DNA of 64,000 nucleotides from Cepaea nemoralis. Its lineage: Eukaryota; Mollusca; Gastropoda; Stylommatophora; Helicidae. Below are positions 20,316 through 32,500 of this stretch, piece by piece (positions within the stretch are counted from its first letter, which is position 1; each line of letters starts with the position of its first letter). Where the stretch lies: contig JACEFZ010028138.1 in assembly GCA_014155875.1 (NCBI GenBank), forward strand, positions 124,001 to 188,000, written 5' to 3'. The notes under the pieces were generated by a model. It was not told where the DNA came from. It did not search any database and was given only the letters and a program-made list of their open reading frames with translations. The position numbers were made by a program, and so were the translations under genes.

Positions 20316-20670
20316 CAGTGGTTCTCAAACGGTGGGGAGTCTCCCCCCCCCCCCCGGGGGGCTTTTAGGGTTTCGGGGGGGGGGGAATTAAGATTATTTC
20401 AAGATCGCGTTAATACAAGAACCGATTACTTGATATTGTTTTTCCCTTCATACTTTACGGTTCTGTACGTCTTACCCTTCTGAAATTCACTTTATAACAC
20501 ATAACGTAAGTAGACCTGCAATATAAACGTAAGTTTAGCTTCCACTATTACGTATACTGTGTAGGGGCGGGGGGATGTTAGGGAGGAAATACGAAAGGGG
20601 GGAATGACGTTCTGAAAATATGGTGAAGTCATGGTGAAATCATGGACAAAAAAAAAATTGAGAACCACTG
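20316..20670 (+). mobile_element. hAT-type MITE, copy 1 (355 bp)
   Basis: Starts CAGTGGTTCTCAAACGG and ends AATTGAGAACCACTG, a 13-bp perfect terminal inverted repeat. Flanked by a perfect 8-bp duplication CATTAGCA (20308-20315, 20671-20678), the hAT hallmark. No coding capacity. Contains C and G homopolymer runs just inside the left end, then AAGATTATTTCAAGATCGCG shared with the other two copies. Confidence 0.92.
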
Positions 20671-20678
20671 CATTAGCA

Positions 20679-21013
20679 GACGATATGGGCACTCTTAATC
20701 AGACCCTGCAATCTAATGAGAATCCAACCAGCTTCATTGCCGGCCCTCCATATATACCCCTACAGAAACAATGGTTTGCAAACTTCAAGTGATTCTTCAC
20801 CTAATCTCTCGAGGAGACGATGTAATGAAACATATATGATATACACGCCGACTTAAGACAGCAAAAAATCATATATGTTCTCAAATTCGTTCTTATGTAT
20901 GTTTTTAGGTCTCCCTATGTTTCTTTTGCCACGTGGCGTTCAGAGAAAGGAGTTTCTAATTTTACTTTTAACAGGTTTTCTCAACAGATGACTTATCCAG
21001 TGTTAGAGCAATT
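20679..21013. other. Unassigned DNA
   Basis: Nothing recognised between the MITE and the small retroposon at 21025. Confidence 0.5.
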
Positions 21014-21024
21014 TCCTCACGTCT

Positions 21025-21080
21025 CTTATGGGAATTCCCGAATGCTGTGATGTCGGTTCCTAAATCAATCAATCAATCAA
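21025..21080 (+). mobile_element. 56-bp LINE 3'-end insertion
   Basis: Flanked by the perfect 11-bp duplication TCCTCACGTCT (21014-21024, 21081-21091). The insert is GGGAATTCCCGAATGCTGTG, ATGTCGGTTCC and a (TCAA)n tail. The same end is found at 5638-5672 in the RNase H-LINE fragment. It is a severely 5'-truncated retroposition product. Confidence 0.85.
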
Positions 21081-21290
21081 TCCTCACGTCTAGATTCGAT
21101 GGTTTCGAGCCTTTTTTCTAAGCTCCGCATTAATGATTCTCTCATACTATCTTAGTCCTTTAATCCTGTGCAGACACAAGTCAATGAATGATTGTGGTTA
21201 AATAGCAATTGTTTCATTCGTTTTCCGTGTTTCTGATCAGGTCGATGCAGGATCTGTCCGGAAACCTACCTACCTGTTCATCCCCTAGAT

Positions 21291-21691
21291 CAGTGGTTCT
21301 TAACCTTGTTTGGCCCATGCGCCCATTCACCATATATTCAGAACTCTTTCGCATTTCCGCCCTATAACCCCCCCCCCCCTCCCGCCCCGCCTATACACAA
21401 TATACGTAAAAATGGAAACTAAATTTAATAAAACATACTAGTACAAGTCTAGACGTCTACATAAAACGTGATTTGCGGGTCTACTTACGTTATAAAACGA
21501 ATTTCAGAAGGAAGAGAAGTACAGAATCAGTAAAGTATAGAGGGCAAATCAATATCAAATAATCGGTTCTTGAATTAAAGCGATCTTGAAATAATTTTAA
21601 TTCTCTCCTCCCCCCCCCCCCCCCTGGAAACCCTTGAATTCCCCCATGGTGGGGGGGGGGGGGGAATTCCCCACCAAGTTGACAACCACTG
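21291..21691 (-). mobile_element. hAT-type MITE, copy 2 (401 bp)
   Basis: Ends CAGTGGTTCTTAACC and GTTGACAACCACTG. Flanks CCCTAGAT (21283-21290) and CCTTAGAT (21692-21699) match at 7 of 8. Internal sequence is copy 1 in reverse (TCTAGACGTCTACATAAAAC, GATCTTGAAATAATTTTAAT), with poly-C at 21610-21624 and poly-G at 21650-21664. Confidence 0.88.
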
Positions 21692-21829
21692 CCTTAGATG
21701 TTTGTTAATGGCATCTCTTAAGCTCTTCGGAGTGATCCTGCTTAATATTTTCCTTAGAACTGACAAACTATGATTCCACTAAGCATAGTTTACTGAGTCG
21801 TGGAGAAGTTAAGAAGTTTAGGCCTATAC

Positions 21830-22095
21830 AGTTTGGTGGTACAGTAAAGCGCCATTTATCACGCTATTGTGCAAATGCAGATAGACCGATATTGTAAGAC
21901 CTATCGTCATTCAATGTGAAATGTGATAAATATCCCGCCGGATACCTTTTTCCCCAGAAAATTTCCTGGTACCCATTTTTACCCCGGGAATACCTTGGAA
22001 CCCAGGTCAATGAAACACTCATAAACTCAAAGGGAATCGAACACAATACTACCGACCGACAGGAAAAAGTTCCAGCCACTGCGCTATAACTGATC
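21830..22095 (-). mobile_element. tRNA-derived SINE (family B)
   Basis: On the minus strand: TATAGCGCAGTGGCTGGAAC (A box), then TGTGTTCGATTCCC (B box) about 45 bp later, followed by ACCTGGGTTCCAAGGTATTC and GGGTAAAAATGGGTACCAGG. The tRNA-like spacing is good. It lacks the family A central word. Ends are approximate. Confidence 0.7.
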
Positions 22096-22099
22096 CTTG

Positions 22100-22575
22100 T
22101 TCATTCTTGCTCATTTTAGTATGACACTATTTCTTTCTTAGTAATTTCTCTTCCACACTAGGATGTGTAGGACGACACAGCCCTCAAATTTGAGATAAAA
22201 TACGCACACTGTCATGATTTATGTCAGCAAAACCACATCTTTGAATCATTGACCACTAACACATATGTTTACGACATGCATGCAGTACTAATAAATAGTA
22301 TTGGCTTTTATTTTATAGGCACCTTTTATTGCTGCGGTACGCAAACATAAACTGGCTGGTTGAAATGATTGCTTCAAGTCAGTAGACGTTAACACGTTTG
22401 TTTCAAATTATAAAATGGCAGTGCATACGTTGAGCAATCTTGTGGTTCTACTTGCATTATTATTTGTGAGTGATGCCAAAGCATATTGTATGACTAGTGG
22501 CGTTCGTGTTCCGGTATGGTTACTACTTCTTTTTTTGTCTTTCTTATTTATCATCAACATCATGTTAAACCCGTC
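22100..22575. other. Unassigned DNA
   Basis: The open frame at 22415 (MAVHTLSNLVVLLALLFVSDAKAYC) looks like a signal peptide at first but runs directly into the CA repeat and has no further support. Confidence 0.4.
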
Positions 22576-22578
22576 GGA

Positions 22579-22737
<159 letters not shown>

Positions 22738-22911
22738 AGCGCGCGCAAGCACGCACGAATAAAATAATTAAGTAACAGGAATGTTATTATAAAGAACAAG
22801 AAGGATATGGATAACGGAAAATATTATTTAAGAACATAAACTAGATCTTAAGCAATACCCCGAGTAGGGGTCATGAGGATCGAGCAGTTTGCTCATACGC
22901 AATCCATTCAT

Positions 22912-23235
22912 CATGTGCCATGTTGATAAGCTTGGGCGGTCATGTTTTGCATCTCATTCGATTACCAGAGTCGTGGATCAGCTCCGTGTATCTGTCTCGA
23001 CCATGCCACGTGGTCAAGCCATCCAGGTATGTAATGCTTGGTCTTCTCTTTGGTCTCCTCCCTTCAATCTTGCCAGTTGTCACCAAGTTCTAATGTCTTT
23101 AATCAGTTTACGATCTTCATTTGTTTCTTGTAGGACTTCTTAATTGGTTTTACTGTCTGTCCATGGTATTCTTTGCATTTTCCTCAGAAACCACATTTCC
23201 ACAGCCATCAGATGTTTTTCAGCTTGTCTACTCAA
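22912..23235 (-). mobile_element. RTE-like LINE 3' end, 5' truncated
   Basis: Matches the 3' coding end of the next element (CATGTGCCATG, GTCGTGGATCAGCTC, CCACGTGGTCAAGCCATCC) but is a separate, more diverged copy: it stops at TTGTCCTCGCTTC, where the tail of the following LINE begins. Confidence 0.85.
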
Positions 23236-26190
23236 TTGTCCTCGCTTCAATCAATCAATCATGTGCCATGCCGGAAAGCGTGGGCGGTCATGACTCGCCA
23301 TTTCACTCGATCACCAGTGTCGTGGATCAGCTCAGTGTTCCTGTCTCGTCCATGCCAAGTGGCCAAACCATCCAGGTATTTTCCTCTCGGTCTTCCTCTT
23401 GGTCTGTTCCCTTCGATCTTGCCAGTTGTCACTAAGTTCTCCAATCTATTTCTTCTCATAACATGTCCAAAAATTTTTGACTGTCTACGTCTAATTTCTC
23501 TAATCAGTTTACGATGTTCATTTGTCTCCTGTAGTACTTGGTCATTGGTATTTCTGTCTGTCCATGGTATTCTTTGCATTTTCCTCAGAAACCACATATC
23601 TGCAGCCATCAGATGCTTTTCAGCTTGACTGCTCATTGTCCAAGTTTCACATCCATACAAAAGAACAGGCTCTATGTATCCCCTCAACACTCTTTTTCTC
23701 GTTTCAATTGACATCTTTTTATTGGTCAGAATGTTTTTCATCTGGCTAAAGGCTACTTTCGCCATGGCGATTCTTGTTCTAATCTCTTCAAGGCATCTCC
23801 CATCAGATGTTATGACTGTTCCAAGATAATTGTACCGATTCACTTGTTGAAGAATATTTCCATTTACTTGTATATTACATTGTGGCACTTCTTCCTTCCT
23901 AGTGACGACCATAACCTGAGTCTTTATACAATTTAATTCTAACCCCAGTTGCTCACTGTGTACAACAACCGCATCTACTAATTGTTGCAGGTCCTGCGCA
24001 TTGTCTGCAATTAATACTGTATCATCTGCATATCTAATGTTATTGATGTTTCGTCCTCCAATGCTGATTCCATTTATATCCTCTACATTTCTGAAAATAT
24101 TTTCACTGTATAGGGAAAAAAAGATCTGGAGACATCACACATCCGTGCCTAACGCCTCTCTTAATTGGCTGATACTGTCCCACTTCATTATCAATCCTTA
24201 TTGCAGCTTGTTGTTTCCAATATATGTTTTTTATAAGTCTAATGTCTTTCCCATCAATTTGTAGATCTGCAAGCATATCCACCATGCTGACATGTCTAAC
24301 TCTATCAAAAGCCTTTGTATAGTCAATAAAGCAAAGATGTATATCCTTGTTTACTTCTATAGCACGTTCAATAACTGTTCGCAGCATATGCACAGCATTT
24401 ACTGTACCCTTTCCTTCTACAAACCCACATTGTCCCTCTCCTATTTCAGGCTGTATTTTCTTCCTAACTCTTTGCATGATAATTCTTAGCAAAATCTTCG
24501 TGATGTGACTCATTATACTAATTGTTCGATGTTGATCACATTCCAAGGCTCCTTATTTCTTTGGAATTACAATAAATACAGAATTACATAATTCATGAGG
24601 CCCATCTTCAGTATCATATATTGTATTCATGAGTCTGGTAACTTTATCTATTCCGTATTCTTCTAAAACATTAATCATTTCTGTTGTGATGTCTGAACCG
24701 AGGGTCTTGCCAGTTTTCATTTGGTTAAGAGCATTCTGAATCTGCATCTTCAAAATTGATGGTCCTTCATTATTATTTTGAATATCATACTGTTCTTCTC
24801 TGTTACCATCATAACGGTTTTTCACATAATCTGACCATACATGTAAAATCTGATCTATTATTAGTTTTCAATCTTTTGTCTTTAGGCAGCCTGCTGATGT
24901 ATGTGTTCTTTGATTACTAAGCTCTTGAATTCTTTTGTGCATTAGTTTGGTATTTTTACTGTTGTGTTGTTTTTCAATTTCTATGCAATTTTTCTTGAGC
25001 CATGCTTCTTTTGCCTCCTTAAATAATGTTCTGACTTTTCTGTAAAATTCTTTATATTTGACAGGATTATTTTTGTTCTGTCTTCTTGTTTCCATTAGCT
25101 GTAAAAATTTCTTCATCATCCATGTCTGACGACCCACTTTCTTTAATTTTGGAATATTTTTTTCTGCAGCTAAACTGATTGAATTCTTCAACATTTCCCA
25201 TTGATCATACGCATCTTGAAAGAGTATCTCTAGATCAGACAATATATTAAATTTGTTCTTTATTTCTATGTTAACACCATCTTGTACTTCTTTGTCAGCT
25301 TTCAATTTGCACAAATCATATTTAGTGTTTCTGGTTGTATACTTGACTTTCTTTAACTTTACACCCAGGGTGCATGTAATTAATCTGTGATCACTGTAAC
25401 AGCCTGCATTGGGAACTGTTTTTACGTCTGTTAGCGCATTTCGAAACCTTCTGCTAATCCGGATGTAATCTATCTGGTTGTTAATCCTGCTGTCTGGACT
25501 CCTCCATGTCCATAATCTTTTAAAATGCTGTTTAAACCAGGTGTTTCCTACAACCATTTCTTGTTCTTTTGCCCATTCTACAAGTCTGTATCATCTTTCG
25601 CTTCGCTCTCTCCAAACCATGGTTGCCTACACTGCATCCATCGCCTTGATTTCCCACTTTTGCGTTGAAATCACCCATTATAATATCTATTTCTTATTTA
25701 TTTATTTTTTTTTTTACATTTGTTCAAAGCAAGCTCTATATTATTATAAAATTCATATATACTTTCTTCAATGCATTCACTTGTTGGAGCATATATTTGA
25801 ATGACATTTATTTTAAAAGGTCTTCCGTTTAATTTTACCAATAGAACTCTGTCTGACACAGCCCAATATACTTTAACATAATTTGATGTTGCCGTTCCAA
25901 CATAATGGCTACACCTCTTTGCCGTTCTTCTTCTCCAGAATAAATAATCTTACAATCATCTCCTGTCTTGATCCCTGTCCCTCTCCATCTGGTTTCACGC
26001 ATTCCTAATATATTAATATTCTCTCTTCCCATTTCTTATTTGATGTTATCCAATTTTCTCCCTGTATTCATTGTTCTGACATTCCATGTTCCTGCTTTTA
26101 AAGATAGTAATCTTTTGCACCTAGTATCAATACGCAACAGTGATTACAAAATGGTAGCCCATCTATCGGATTTCATCGTGGAAGTACAAC
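23236..26190 (-). mobile_element. RTE-like LINE, nearly full length, frameshifted
   Basis: Minus strand. Tail (TTGA)n at 23236-23250. From 5' to 3': leader, KAGTWNVRTMNTGRKLDNIK (stop follows), NILGMRETRWRGTGIKTG, endonuclease end (IDYIRISRRFRNA, CYSDHRL), linker, RT (SDITTEMI, HRTISIMSH, FIDYTKAFDRVRH, RRGVRHGC-type, MSPDLF), and C-terminus FFGHVMRRN...RPRGRPRGKYLDGLATWHGRDRN. The frame is split into at least five parts (23259-23912, 24103-24546, 24553-24825, 24868-25557, 25835-26032). The YADD motif is still readable at about 24010-24040. It reaches the start of the endonuclease, further 5' than the other copies. Confidence 0.85.
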
Positions 26191-26194
26191 GAGG

Positions 26195-26835
26195 TAGTTG
26201 TGTGTGTATATGTGTGTTTGGTTAGAGGGTGTGCAACCTTGTGAAATCTACAGAGATATTATGGTTCAGTATGAAGACAGTTGTCTGAGTCAGGGGAGAT
26301 GGTGTGAATGGGCAGAAATATTTAAGAAAATGGTAAACAATGTTACATTTATGACTTCGCCGCTGGGAAAGTCATGATGATCATCTTTAGGGATATCAAG
26401 GGCACTATATTGGTGCATTTCCAAGAAAGGGGTGAAACTGTAGTAACATATATGGCACTTATAAAGCACATTTTTGAGCATCACATTCTTTAAATAAATC
26501 AACTAATTATCGATCCTGATCCTCAATTTGCAATCTATTTTTAGCTCTTATAGATTTTTTTTTAGTACTGAGCGTGGTCTAGTGACGAGGTGTTATACTG
26601 ACCCCTCGGGGTGTAAGAAAGAGGTGGTAGGTAAAGTGGGAATGGCGTAAATAAGAGGGTGCGTCTAGTCATGTGGTGGCGTAAATGACCAAAGAGGATA
26701 TACAAAAATTTTAATACAGGGAAAACATATTGAAAGAAACAAACAATACATATAATTAAATAAGGAGAGGTGTTGTGGTGACATTATCATATTGTACATG
26801 CCGTTTTATGTAAAAGTAAGATAATGCAGCTAGGT
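26195..26835. other. Unassigned DNA
   Basis: GAGCGTGGTCTAGTGACGAG at 26570 resembles a tRNA A-box region, but no B box follows. Otherwise nothing recognised. Confidence 0.35.
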
Positions 26836-26839
26836 GTTG

Positions 26840-26840
26840 G

Positions 26841-26911
<71 letters not shown>
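26840..26911. repeat. (ATC)n microsatellite at a LINE 3' end
   Basis: About 24 ATC units directly abutting the 3' end of the LINE on the minus strand; read on that strand it is a (GAT)n tail. Confidence 0.95.
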
Positions 26912-27525
26912 TTCCACTTTTGCCGTCAAGCGTCGTGAGGAGGAATAATTGGTATTCCAGCGCCCGGTGGGTGGCACTGGATAGTGTCATTCCGTGTGAC
27001 CGTACATTGTCTTTGATGTCGTCAATCCATTTTCTTCTCGTGCGTCCTCTTGCTCTCGTCGCAGATGATCTTTGATGTAGGGCCAGTATTGATAGTTGAA
27101 AGTGTTGCACTATAACGAGATGGCCAAACCATTTGATCTTCTTGTTTCAGAGATGTGCCAATTATATGTATTTTTAGTGGGCCCGGCGATCTGCTAACTT
27201 GCATTACTTCTGTTTTGGCTATATTTATACTCATATTGTATCTGCTGCAGGTTGAACTCAGATTATTAATGATTTTGCAGTCTGCCCTCGTCGATAGTAA
27301 ACAGAGACTGACTGTCTGCAGATAGAAGTTCATTTATTGCATGTGGATCTGTTGTTTCATCTGGAGTGTTCAAAATTTTCTGAATATGTTTTACCAAGGC
27401 TTACTACTTTGGATATTCTGTCTAAGTAGATATTAAATAGCAGAGGAGAGAGGACACATCCTTGTCTCACTCTTTTATTGACTTTAGTATGCATATGAAT
27501 ATGTTCCATGGGCCTTAAACCCCAT
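26912..27525 (-). mobile_element. LINE fragment with (GAT)n tail
   Basis: Minus translation: KRVRQGCVLSPLLFNIYLDRIS (RT), then ELLSADSQSL where ELLFADDQS is expected, SRYNMSINIAKTEVMQVSR, and the C-terminal RARGRTRRKWIDDIKDNVRSHGMTLSSATHRAL. The catalytic ADD has become ADS, so it is dead. It belongs to a different LINE family from the RTE-like copies at 23 and 37 kb. Confidence 0.75.
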
Positions 27526-27980
27526 GATTGTTCCTGACTCTTAGTCAGACCTTTGGTACTGGTCTTTGCGTAGGAACTGAAACAATGATAAGCTTTGCCA
27601 CACAGAGACATCATCCCGGCCACTTCGTACTCTAGTTTAAAAGGTCGGGGGGGGGGGGGGGGGGGGGTTCTCTTTTCGTGAGCTTTGATGTCAGGACAGG
27701 CCTGACAATTATTCGTATGTACTTGATGAGTGGAACATGTGTCACAGTCGTTATTAGGGCAGGGGAAGAGAGTGAGGGGTAGAATATTAGCAATACAAGC
27801 CTTATAAATGTAATTAATACAAAAGGAAGGGCTAGGATGCATGTCTGTAGAAAAAACGGTAGGTCGGGCGTGGTTATCGGTGTATCTTCTTCTCTGGGTG
27901 CTACCATGGTATGCAGTCTTGGTGGGTAAAAACATTGACAGTCTTGTTTTAGTGAGTGTGTCGGAAATGGGTTCTCCCAC
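27526..27980 (-). other. Unrecognised open frame with a Cys-rich segment
   Basis: An open frame (27357-27980) fuses to the LINE frame on its C side. Its upstream part has a Cys cluster (PCPNNDCDTCSTHQVHTNNCQACP), a poly-Pro run from the poly-G tract at 27645-27667, and MMSLCGKAYHCF...KTSTKGLTK. The last motif faintly recalls the C-terminal segment of family B DNA polymerases of Maverick/Polinton elements. That is a weak impression, and no other Maverick gene is nearby. Confidence 0.25.
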
Positions 27981-28169
27981 GCGACCTTAGATTTTGTGCG
28001 TGTGTTGAATTTGTGTGTAAGTCTTGTAGTGACGTGACACCGTGTTTATTTTCTTGTATGAGTGTTTTGTCTTACCAGATCTTCCTCTCTGTGTTATGAT
28101 TTGGTCTCCTATTACACCCTGATATGAAAATTCTCAATTAATATCTCCTGCCAACACAATATACATGTC

Positions 28170-28213
28170 TCTATATGTTGTAACAATAGTAGTAGTAATG
28201 ATAGTATCAGTGG

Positions 28214-28305
<92 letters not shown>

Positions 28306-28554
28306 ATGGTGAAGTAATAATTGTAGTAGTAGTAACAGTAGTAATAATAGTAGTAGCAATAGTTGGCGTTGTTGTAGTAGCGATGGTATTAGTAGTAGTA
28401 GTGGCTGAAGTAGTAATAGTAGAAGTAAGAATAATAGTAATAGTAGTATTAATAATTGTAGTAATAGTAGTAGTGGTAATATTAGTAGTAGTAATAATAG
28501 TAGTAGTAGTAGTAGTAGTAACAGTAGTTGTAGTAATGATCGTATTAGCAGTAA

Positions 28555-28602
<48 letters not shown>

Positions 28603-28610
28603 TGGTGGTG

Positions 28611-28652
<42 letters not shown>

Positions 28653-28715
28653 TAGTAGTAGTAGTAGTATAGTAGTAGTAGTAGTAATAGCAGCAGCAAT
28701 AGTAGTACCAATGGT
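28170..28715. repeat. Compound (TAG/AGC)n trinucleotide repeat
   Basis: About 545 bp of interrupted TAG/GTA units with an AGC block at 28217-28250 and CGT and GGT interruptions. Thr- or Val-rich open frames here are products of the repeat. Confidence 0.95.
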
Positions 28716-28721
28716 GCTGCA

Positions 28722-28828
28722 GTGGTACCTCGGGTTACGAACGCCTCAGGTCACGAACAATTCAGGTTACGAACAACTTCGAAAATTTTATGTCTCGGGT
28801 AACGAACAGTGCCTTGGGTTACGAACGA

Positions 28829-28920
<92 letters not shown>

Positions 28921-29110
28921 AAGGTGTAACGTTGGAGACAAACGATCGCGTAAGTACAAACAGTACTACAGATGAGCTTGTGGATATTCAGAATGAGCAG
29001 CTAAAGACATTAAGGGGGGGGGGGGGGACAGTCGTCCGATGTTGATGAGTCTAGTGATAATTTCAACATGCCAGGATTAAAGAAATTTGCAGCAATTGGG
29101 CAGACGTCGA
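28722..29110 (+). mobile_element. Probable pogo/Tigger-like DNA transposon remnant
   Basis: Begins CAGTGGTACCTCGGGTTACG, a pogo/Tigger-like terminus, with GGTTACGAAC repeated several times to 28830. Downstream of a (GT)n(GA)n tract, STTDELVDIQNEQLKTLR and, after a poly-G frameshift, NFNMPGLKKFAAIGQ resemble the acidic C-terminal tail of Tigger/jerky-type transposases. Right terminus not found. Confidence 0.4.
28832..28919. repeat. (GT)n(GA)n microsatellite
   Basis: (GT)n 28832-28865 followed at once by (GA)n 28866-28918. Confidence 0.98.
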
Positions 29111-29510
29111 ACAACCACTGAAAATGATATATCCACTGAAAAAATGACAAGCATTGAGACTATCAAAGAAGTGACACAACCAATGAAAACTGCTTACACA
29201 ACCAAAAGAAACCAAAACAAATATAACCACACATTAAAAATGTAACACAAAAAAGAAAGCGACAACCACGTCAGTTTTGCTTTCTTTGTAACCCGTAACC
29301 CTAATCCGTCTCCCAAATTGTTGTATGATGATGATGTTTCTACAACACTTATGACACTAAACCATCTTTTCAATACCCCGCCCCTTTTTACAACCAGCGG
29401 TCACTTTTCAAATACCAACCAATACCTCCAACCCTCTAACGTCATTAAGAACACACTCAGTCAGCGTCGGGAAAATAAGCAATAAATCTAAACATGGATT
29501 CAAAATTGGG
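29111..29510. other. Unassigned DNA
   Basis: No recognised element. The word GGGATTA at 29508-29514 recurs at 42964-42970, just after the LINE 3' end, and may be its target duplication, but 7 bp is weak evidence. Confidence 0.35.
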
Positions 29511-29514
29511 ATTA

Positions 29515-32500
29515 AAATCGGTTCCAAATGTTGCTGTATGTAGCCAGGGCGCAGTGTTGGAGTGAGCGCCCAACATTGCTTAAACACTCCAATGGCTCGT
29601 GAATACATAACCTATGCAGCAAAAGTCCAACTCCTGGCCTTCACATGGCGGAACTGTTTAAACTAACAGGAGAAGGGGCGACGGCCGGAAAATAACCAGT
29701 ATGCTCTAGATGTGTATGCACGTACATGCATGCGCAGACACGTGTGTACTCACGTACACATCTACACTCGAGTGAGACCACAGTCTGCTCTAGCAAAGAA
29801 AGGTGCTGAAGACGGAGGCAACCAGCCAAGAGGCGCACCACAGAAATCAGGATGCCACGCAATCATGCAAAATGGAATATGTCGACTACTGCTAATTGTT
29901 ATGGTGCTCGCCCTGCTTTGGACCCCCAGGCAGGTGCAGTGCCGGGCCCTATGTCTCGAAAGGGTCCAACCACATCTACTGGAGGTCTTTCTCAGATGTT
30001 CTGTGGAGCCAGGGGACATGAGAATGGACGGCTGGCCATACTAAACGAAGACTTAAAATAATGCACTGGAATGCGGAGGGAGTCAGCAATAAAAAAGAAA
30101 AAAAAATAGAATTAGAAAACATCTTGGACCAAGAAAAAGTAAGCATATGTTGCTTGCAAGAAACTCACCTCTACGTAAATATAGCCTTCAAAATCATAGG
30201 CTACCAGTGTTACCGATCTGACCGGAAGGACAGGGGAAAAGGTGGGATACTGACCTTGTCAAAAATAATATCATTGCTTCACAAATCGAAGTCTACATGG
30301 AAGGGGCTGAGTATCAGACACTTAAACTTAAGACAGGTAATACAGACCTACATCTGATCAATTACTACTGTCCAAGTGACCGCCCACAGGCACTGGACAC
30401 ACTACCTTTAAAAGAAAAAAAAATGATTGTGTGTGGCGATTTCAACAGCCACTCGCAGAGCTGGGGCTATGATCACATGGACCAGAGAGGAGAGCGACTG
30501 GAAGACTGGCAGGATGAGAATAGATTCATGTTGATTAACAAGCCGTCCGACCCACATACTTTCTACTCGAGATCATGGCACACTACAACTACATCTGATC
30601 TGGCTTTTCATTCACCAGACCTGGAGTGGAACACTACACGAATTGTTGGGAAACAACTTGGTGGCAGTGACCATCGGCCAGTCTTTCTAACCGTAGAAAA
30701 TGAGCTTGTAAGTGAAAGCAGCACCCTCTCGAGGTGGAACTACAAGAAAGCAGACTGGGCAATGTACAAGCATCGCACCAGCATACTGGTTAGAAACCTG
30801 AACACTGAGAAAGACATAAATAAAGTAGTTGAAGAGTTTGGGAAATGCATGCTACAGGCAGTGCGAGAAACAGTACCAAGAGGAGCCCGTAAACAATATA
30901 AAGCCTACTGGAGTAGTGAACTGGAACACTTGCATAACGATGTGGAAGTGTGGAGAAAGCAAGCAGAGGCCACACCCAGCCAAGAGCACCACAATAAATT
31001 CCAGCACGCAAAAGCCAAATTTCAAAGGGCCAAGCTGCAGGCTAGACGGTAAAGCTGGCGGGAGAAAACGGAGTCTCTGAACTTTGAAAGAGACACAAGG
31101 AAATTGTGGAAGCTAATAAAACAACTTAACGATGAGGGCACAAGGAGAAACTCAAAAATTGCACTACATAAAGATGGAAACATCTTAACAAGAAAACAAG
31201 CAACCGACCATTTTGCGGACTCATTCGCACAAGATAACAATATCAAAATTAGTCCAGAGAAACAACAAGAGATTCGAGAGAAACGACAACATACAGGACA
31301 GAAGGAAATAGTACATGAGGTTCTGGAGGCACCCACCACAATCAGCGAACTGGAGCTAGCCATATCAAAACTGAAAATGAGAAAGTCACCAGGAGCTGAT
31401 GGTATCTCCAATGAAATGATCAGGAACCTAGGAACAGAGGCAAAAGCAAAGCTGTTGCAGATCTTCAATAACAGCTGGACCTTTGGTGGCAGTGTTCCAC
31501 AAGCCTGAAGAGAAGCAATCATGATACCCCTCCTAAAACCAGGGAAAGATAGTTCCATTGCCTCTAGCTACAGACCAATTAGCCTCACCAGCTGTCTCTG
31601 CAAAACACTTGAGCGCATCATCAATCACAGACTGCAGTGGTACATTGAAAGTAAAAACATCCCAGTGCCACAGCAGGCTGGTTTTAGGCAGTGCTACTCT
31701 ACGGAAGATCAGACAACCTACCTCTCTCAAGAAATTGAGAATGCATTCCAAGAGAAGAAGCTGGTGCTTGCGGCATGGATAGATTTGAAGAAAGCCTTTG
31801 ACAAAGTCTGGAAAGAAGGTCTGATGCAGAAACTGAGAAACTGTTAAAGTCAATGGAAGAATGTAAAAAATGGGTGAAAGCATACTTGCACAACAGAAGA
31901 GCCCAAGTACAGATAGACGGACTCGAGAGCAAGAAAGTACTACTGCGTCACGGTGTTCCCCTGGGCGGAGTCTTGTCCCCCACACTTTTTCTAATCTTCA
32001 TCAATGATCTTGTTGCTAATCTACCGTATGGAATTAAAGCGGCAATGTTCGCCGATGACCTGGTTTTATGGAGCACAAATGAACATGCATCAGTGGCCAC
32101 CAAATTGCTCAAAGAGCTGTAGATACATTTGCTGCATGGGCAAATAGATGGTGTGTCAGCATAAACATTGACAAGTGCAGCACCACTCTATTTACCCTCT
32201 CTTCAAAACAAAAGGCAGGGATCATCCAGATAAATGGAACACCCCTAAGAGAAGATAAAGAACCAACATACCTTGGAGTAACATTTGATGGCAGGCTGAC
32301 ATGGAGAAAGCACATCAACAAAGCAGTAGCAAAAGCCAGAAGGAAAATAGCCATCCTGAGAAAGCTAAGTGGAACCACATGGGGAGCCAGTGGGAAAATA
32401 CTTAGCAAAGTTTACCAACAGAGCATACGACCACACCTGGAATATGGGTCAATTGCGTGGTGGTCAGCATAAAAAACCACACTACAAGAGCTGGACAAGG

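Noticed and set aside
26840..26911. CRISPR-like or regulatory array
   Set aside because: Plain (ATC)n without spacers, in an animal genome, abutting a LINE 3' end.
28112..28711. 199-codon Thr/Leu-rich frame and a 90-codon Val-rich frame
   Set aside because: Products of the TAG/GTA trinucleotide repeat.
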